A stretch of 8,086 nt of DNA from contig JANXWT010000102.1 in NCBI GenBank assembly GCA_025351035.1, forward strand, positions 1 to 8,086. Direction: 5' to 3'. Below are positions 6,312-8,086 of this stretch, piece by piece. This stretch comes from Opitutia bacterium (GTDB taxonomy: Bacteria; Verrucomicrobiota; Verrucomicrobiia; Opitutales; Opitutaceae). The translations under genes and the position numbers were made by a program. The notes under the pieces were generated by a model. The model was not told the DNA's origin, made no database searches, and saw only the letters and a list, made by a program, of their open reading frames with translations. Position 1 is the stretch's first letter. Every line of letters starts with the position of its first letter.

Positions 6312-6369
6312 AATCCAAAATGCAGCGATCTCCCGCGCGGCGACTTGTAGTCTATTTTGGATTACAAGT
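6312..6369. repeat. Two overlapping, mutually exclusive inverted repeats between the acetyltransferase genes
   Basis: First pair: AATCCAAAAT at 6312-6321 and its exact reverse complement ATTTTGGATT at 6354-6363, a perfect 10-bp stem with 32 bases between. Second pair: ACTTGTAGTC at 6343-6352 and GATTACAAGT at 6360-6369, a 10-bp stem with one G-T pair and a 7-base loop, TATTTTG. The loop and inner arm of the second hairpin are the right arm of the first, so only one can form at a time. The stretch is AT-rich within very GC-rich surroundings. It lies after the stop of one acetyltransferase and before the start of the other, so it would be in the transcribed gap if they share an mRNA. There is no T-run to make it a standard terminator. 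It could be a dispersed repeat element, an attenuator-like switch or a protein site. Confidence 0.75.
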
Positions 6370-6891
6370 TCACCCGAGGCGTTTGTAGAAAATCACGTTC
6401 GGCACGAGCCTCCCGTCGGGGTTCGCCGCCCAGTCGGGGATGCTGCCCGCGACCGTGTAGCCGAGCCGATCGTAGAATTTCACGGCACCGGCTGCGCCGG
6501 TGCTCGTGTCGAGAAACAGGAGTGTCCGCCCGTGCGCGCGCGCCGCCGTCTCGAGGCGCGTCATTAACTCGGAGCCGACCCCGTGCCGACGAGCGGAATG
6601 AAACACGAGCAGTTTTTGCACCTCGGCGCGGTGCCGGCTGTTGGGACGCGCAGCCAACGCAAGTTGCGCCGCGCCCGTGAGCCGTCCCGCGCCATCGAAC
6701 GCGCCCAGCAGCACACGCGTGCCGTCGGAAATTTCAGCGAAAATACCTCCCCAGTAAGCTGCCGCCTCGGCGGGCGTGATCTCTGCCATGAAACCGATCG
6801 AGGCCCCGTGCGCCACTGCGTCGAGCAACAGCGCCGTCAATTCGCCGCGCCGGGTCGCCCCGGTTTCCACCGTGAAAGTTTCTATTTTCAT
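6370..6891 (-). CDS. GNAT-family N-acetyltransferase
   Basis: 173 residues from the ATG at 6891-6889; a GTG one codon upstream (6894) is the only longer alternative. The acetyl-CoA site is clear: strand EVQKLLVFHSARRHGVGSELM (91-111 of the GTG-started form) includes the R-R-H-G-V-G pyrophosphate loop, followed by LLFLDTSTGAAGAVKFYDRLGY (125-146), the motif-B segment in which FYxxLGY is diagnostic of GNATs. The end IPDWAANPDGRLVPNVIFYKRLG matches a common subgroup annotated only as GNAT N-acetyltransferases; the acceptor substrate is unknown. The fold is complete and no key motif is missing. It is 37 bases downstream of the metallophosphoesterase gene and 85 bases upstream of the other acetyltransferase, all on one strand, so one transcript is possible. 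The two acetyltransferases are not close copies, so this is not a recent tandem duplication. Confidence 0.83.
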   Translation of the reverse strand: MKIETFTVETGATRRGELTALLLDAVAHGASIGFMAEITPAEAAAYWGGIFAEISDGTRVLLGAFDGAGRLTGAAQLALAARPNSRHRAEVQKLLVFHSARRHGVGSELMTRLETAARAHGRTLLFLDTSTGAAGAVKFYDRLGYTVAGSIPDWAANPDGRLVPNVIFYKRLG

Positions 6892-6928
6892 CACGGCGGG
6901 GTTGCAGAAAACGGGCCAGTCGTCGCAC

Positions 6929-7369
6929 TCAAATCAGCACGAGGCGCCAGTCGACCGGCCGGCCTTTCTCGACCGTCAGCCACGCGAAGCTCGCGCGCGC
7001 GCCGCGGTTCGGTCGCGAGACGCAGCCAGGATTGAGCCAGCGCACGCCGCGCACGTCGGTCTCGTCGCGCGGCACATGGGTGTGCCCGTGCAAAACAAAA
7101 TTCACTCCGGCCGGCACGTCGTCCGGCGGGATGTGCGTCAGAAAAAATTTCTGCCCGGCCCGCTCCAGCGTCAGCGCTAGCGGCCAGTGTTCGTGGTCCT
7201 CGTTGTTGCCGAGCACGACGTGCAGAGGCACGCCGAGGTTCTCGAATTCCACCAGCGTCGTCCGCGCGCACACATCGCCGAGGTGCCAGATCTCGTCGGC
7301 TCCGGCCAGCCGCTGCGGGAATTTCGGTGGGTAGTGGTCGTGGGTGTCGGCGATGACGGCAATGCGCAT
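6929..7369 (-). CDS. YfcE/MJ0936-type metallophosphoesterase
   Basis: 146 residues, cytoplasmic, a compact calcineurin-like phosphodiesterase. Metal ligands appear in the expected order: D8 and H10 in IADTHDH, D32 in HLGDVCA, N55 in LGNNED, H79 in LTHIPP, and H96/H98 in HGHTHVP. The ending WLNPGCVSRPNRG is the usual YfcE-family NPGS-like segment. Members hydrolyse phosphodiesters with Mn or similar metals; the natural substrate is unknown. The ATG at 7369-7367 is chosen because MRIAVIADTH is the canonical N-terminus; the frame remains open upstream to 7447, but those 26 residues have no family character. Only 94 bases separate it from the divergent polymerase gene. No Shine-Dalgarno is visible. 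The gene is first in the minus-strand run leading to the two acetyltransferases and the metallopeptidase. Confidence 0.88.
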   Translation of the reverse strand: MRIAVIADTHDHYPPKFPQRLAGADEIWHLGDVCARTTLVEFENLGVPLHVVLGNNEDHEHWPLALTLERAGQKFFLTHIPPDDVPAGVNFVLHGHTHVPRDETDVRGVRWLNPGCVSRPNRGARASFAWLTVEKGRPVDWRLVLI

Positions 7370-7411
7370 CAAACAGTTGAGACAAATAATTCTTCCGCTG
7401 GCAAAAGCAGA

Positions 7412-7424
7412 CTTCCAGTGGAAG
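7412..7424. promoter_or_regulatory. Perfect 13-bp palindrome in the divergent promoter region, possible operator
   Basis: CTTCCA-G-TGGAAG, a perfect inverted repeat with a single central base, 6 bases upstream of the -35-like TTGACA of the polymerase promoter and 42 bases upstream of the metallophosphoesterase ATG. Position and symmetry suit a dimeric regulator controlling one or both genes. It does not match the LexA boxes I know, so SOS control cannot be claimed. Confidence 0.4.
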
Positions 7425-7429
7425 CGGTT

Positions 7430-7456
7430 TTGACAGCGACGTGACACCGGTAAGAT
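7430..7456 (+). promoter_or_regulatory. Putative sigma-70-like promoter of the Y-family polymerase gene, leaderless arrangement
   Basis: TTGACA at 7430-7435 is a perfect -35 hexamer and TAAGAT at 7451-7456 is a good -10, with a 15-base spacer (17 is optimal). The ATG at 7464 begins 8 bases after the -10 element, so transcription would start at or next to the A of the ATG, giving a leaderless mRNA. Consistently, there is no Shine-Dalgarno in front of the ATG. Confidence 0.45.
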
Positions 7457-7463
7457 TCACCGC

Positions 7464-8086
7464 ATGCCGCTGCGGGCGCTCACCATCGACTTCAACTCCT
7501 TCTTTGCCTCCGTCGAACAACAGGAGCGGCCGGAGTTGCGCGGCCAGCCCGTGGCCATCGTGCCCGTGCTCGCCGAGACGACCGGCTGCATCGCCGTGAG
7601 CATCGAGGCCAAACAGCGCGGCCTGAAACGCAATCACCGCGTCGCCGAGGCGCGGCAGATTTGTCCCGGCCTGCAAGTTGTCGAGTCGCGACCGGGCCTC
7701 TACATCGACTACCACCGCCGGCTCGTCGAAATCATCGAGTCCTGTCTCCACGTCATCAAGGTTCAGTCGATCGACGAGGTCACGTGTGCGCTGACCGGCC
7801 GCCACGCCGAGCGCGAACGCGCCGTCGCCATTGCGAAGGGAATCAAAACCCAAATTTCGCGCCTCGTCGGCCCGTGTCTGCGCAGCTCCATCGGCATCGC
7901 GCCCAACTGGCTCCTCGCGAAAGTCGCGACCGACATGCAGAAGCCCGACGGCCTCACCGTGCTTGAGGACGCCGACCTTCCCGCCAAGTTGCTCCATCTC
8001 CTGCCGAGCGAGATCGCCGGCATCGGCACCAACATCGACCGGCGTCTGCGCGAGCACGGCATCGACTCGATGACGAAACTCTACGC
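7464..8086 (+). CDS. Y-family (DinB/UmuC-like) translesion DNA polymerase, 3' end outside the window
   Basis: 207 residues plus two bases are visible, about half of a typical 350-430 residue enzyme. Palm and fingers: metal-binding D9 in LTIDFNSFFASVE, and D104-E105 in QSIDEVTC complete the catalytic triad. F14 is at the steric-gate position (F13 of E. coli Pol IV), so ribonucleotides should be excluded. SSIGIAPNWLLAKVATDMQKPDGL (141-164) is the conserved palm/thumb element, and EIAGIGTNIDRRLREHGI (183-200) the helix-hairpin-helix. Oddities: the residue after D9-F is N rather than D, and the fingers motif usually written (S/N)Y-x-A-(R/K) reads SIEAK, with I47 at the tyrosine that contacts the incoming nucleotide's phosphates. 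The FNSFFASVEQQ opening suggests a Y-family clade separate from classical Pol IV. Its role is bypass of damaged bases during replication. Confidence 0.9.
   Translation, partial: MPLRALTIDFNSFFASVEQQERPELRGQPVAIVPVLAETTGCIAVSIEAKQRGLKRNHRVAEARQICPGLQVVESRPGLYIDYHRRLVEIIESCLHVIKVQSIDEVTCALTGRHAERERAVAIAKGIKTQISRLVGPCLRSSIGIAPNWLLAKVATDMQKPDGLTVLEDADLPAKLLHLLPSEIAGIGTNIDRRLREHGIDSMTKLY

Noticed and set aside
7370..7447. 26-codon extension of the phosphoesterase frame
   Set aside because: The canonical N-terminus is MRIAVIADTH; the extension has no family character and would cover the palindrome and promoter.
6891..8057. A 388-codon minus-strand frame opposite the polymerase and continuing through the phosphoesterase
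   Set aside because: Opposite a clear Y-family polymerase and in a different frame from the phosphoesterase, whose metal ligands are all in another frame.

Overview
The window is high-GC bacterial chromosome, coding on both strands and tightly packed. It holds ordinary housekeeping and metabolic genes rather than an obvious accessory island. No rRNA, tRNA, CRISPR array, insertion sequence or phage gene was seen. The lineage cannot be fixed from sequence alone. High GC, weak or absent Shine-Dalgarno sequences at unit-leading genes, and the protein styles (short TrpA, GGAKSGL-type glutamate dehydrogenase, FNSFF-type Y-family polymerase) would suit Verrucomicrobiota (Opitutus-like), but this is low-confidence inference.

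Layout. (1) 1-110 is AT-rich (37 of the first 100 bases are G/C) and encodes, on the minus strand, an internal piece of a YajQ (DUF520) protein that loses its homology at about 105-116. From 111 the composition jumps (64 of the next 100 bases are G/C) and the plus strand reads as the likely C-terminal tail of TrpD. This looks like a chimeric junction. (2) 111-2996 is a plus-strand tryptophan run, trpD(tail)-trpC-trpB-trpA, each joined to the next by a 4-base ATGA overlap, with no trpF between trpC and trpB. (3) 3037-4335, minus strand: a Glu/Leu/Phe/Val-type amino-acid dehydrogenase, convergent with trpA. (4) 4496-5020, plus strand: a membrane-anchored FKBP prolyl isomerase, divergent from the dehydrogenase. 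(5) 5026-7369, minus strand, transcribed right to left: YfcE-like metallophosphoesterase, GNAT acetyltransferase, a short gap with two mutually exclusive inverted repeats, a second GNAT acetyltransferase, and a YgjP-type zinc metallopeptidase overlapping it by 4 bases. (6) 7464-8086, plus strand: the first 207 residues of a Y-family translesion DNA polymerase, running off the right edge and preceded by a promoter so close to the ATG that a leaderless transcript is likely.

How the genes work together: TrpC closes the indole ring, TrpA releases indole and TrpB condenses it with serine, so the left third is one pathway with translational coupling. The other genes show no shared pathway. I do not see a clear undescribed system. 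The points most worth a second look are the YajQ/TrpD junction, the missing trpF, the unusually built TrpA, the nested inverted repeats at 6312-6369, and the polymerase with isoleucine at a normally tyrosine dNTP-contact position.
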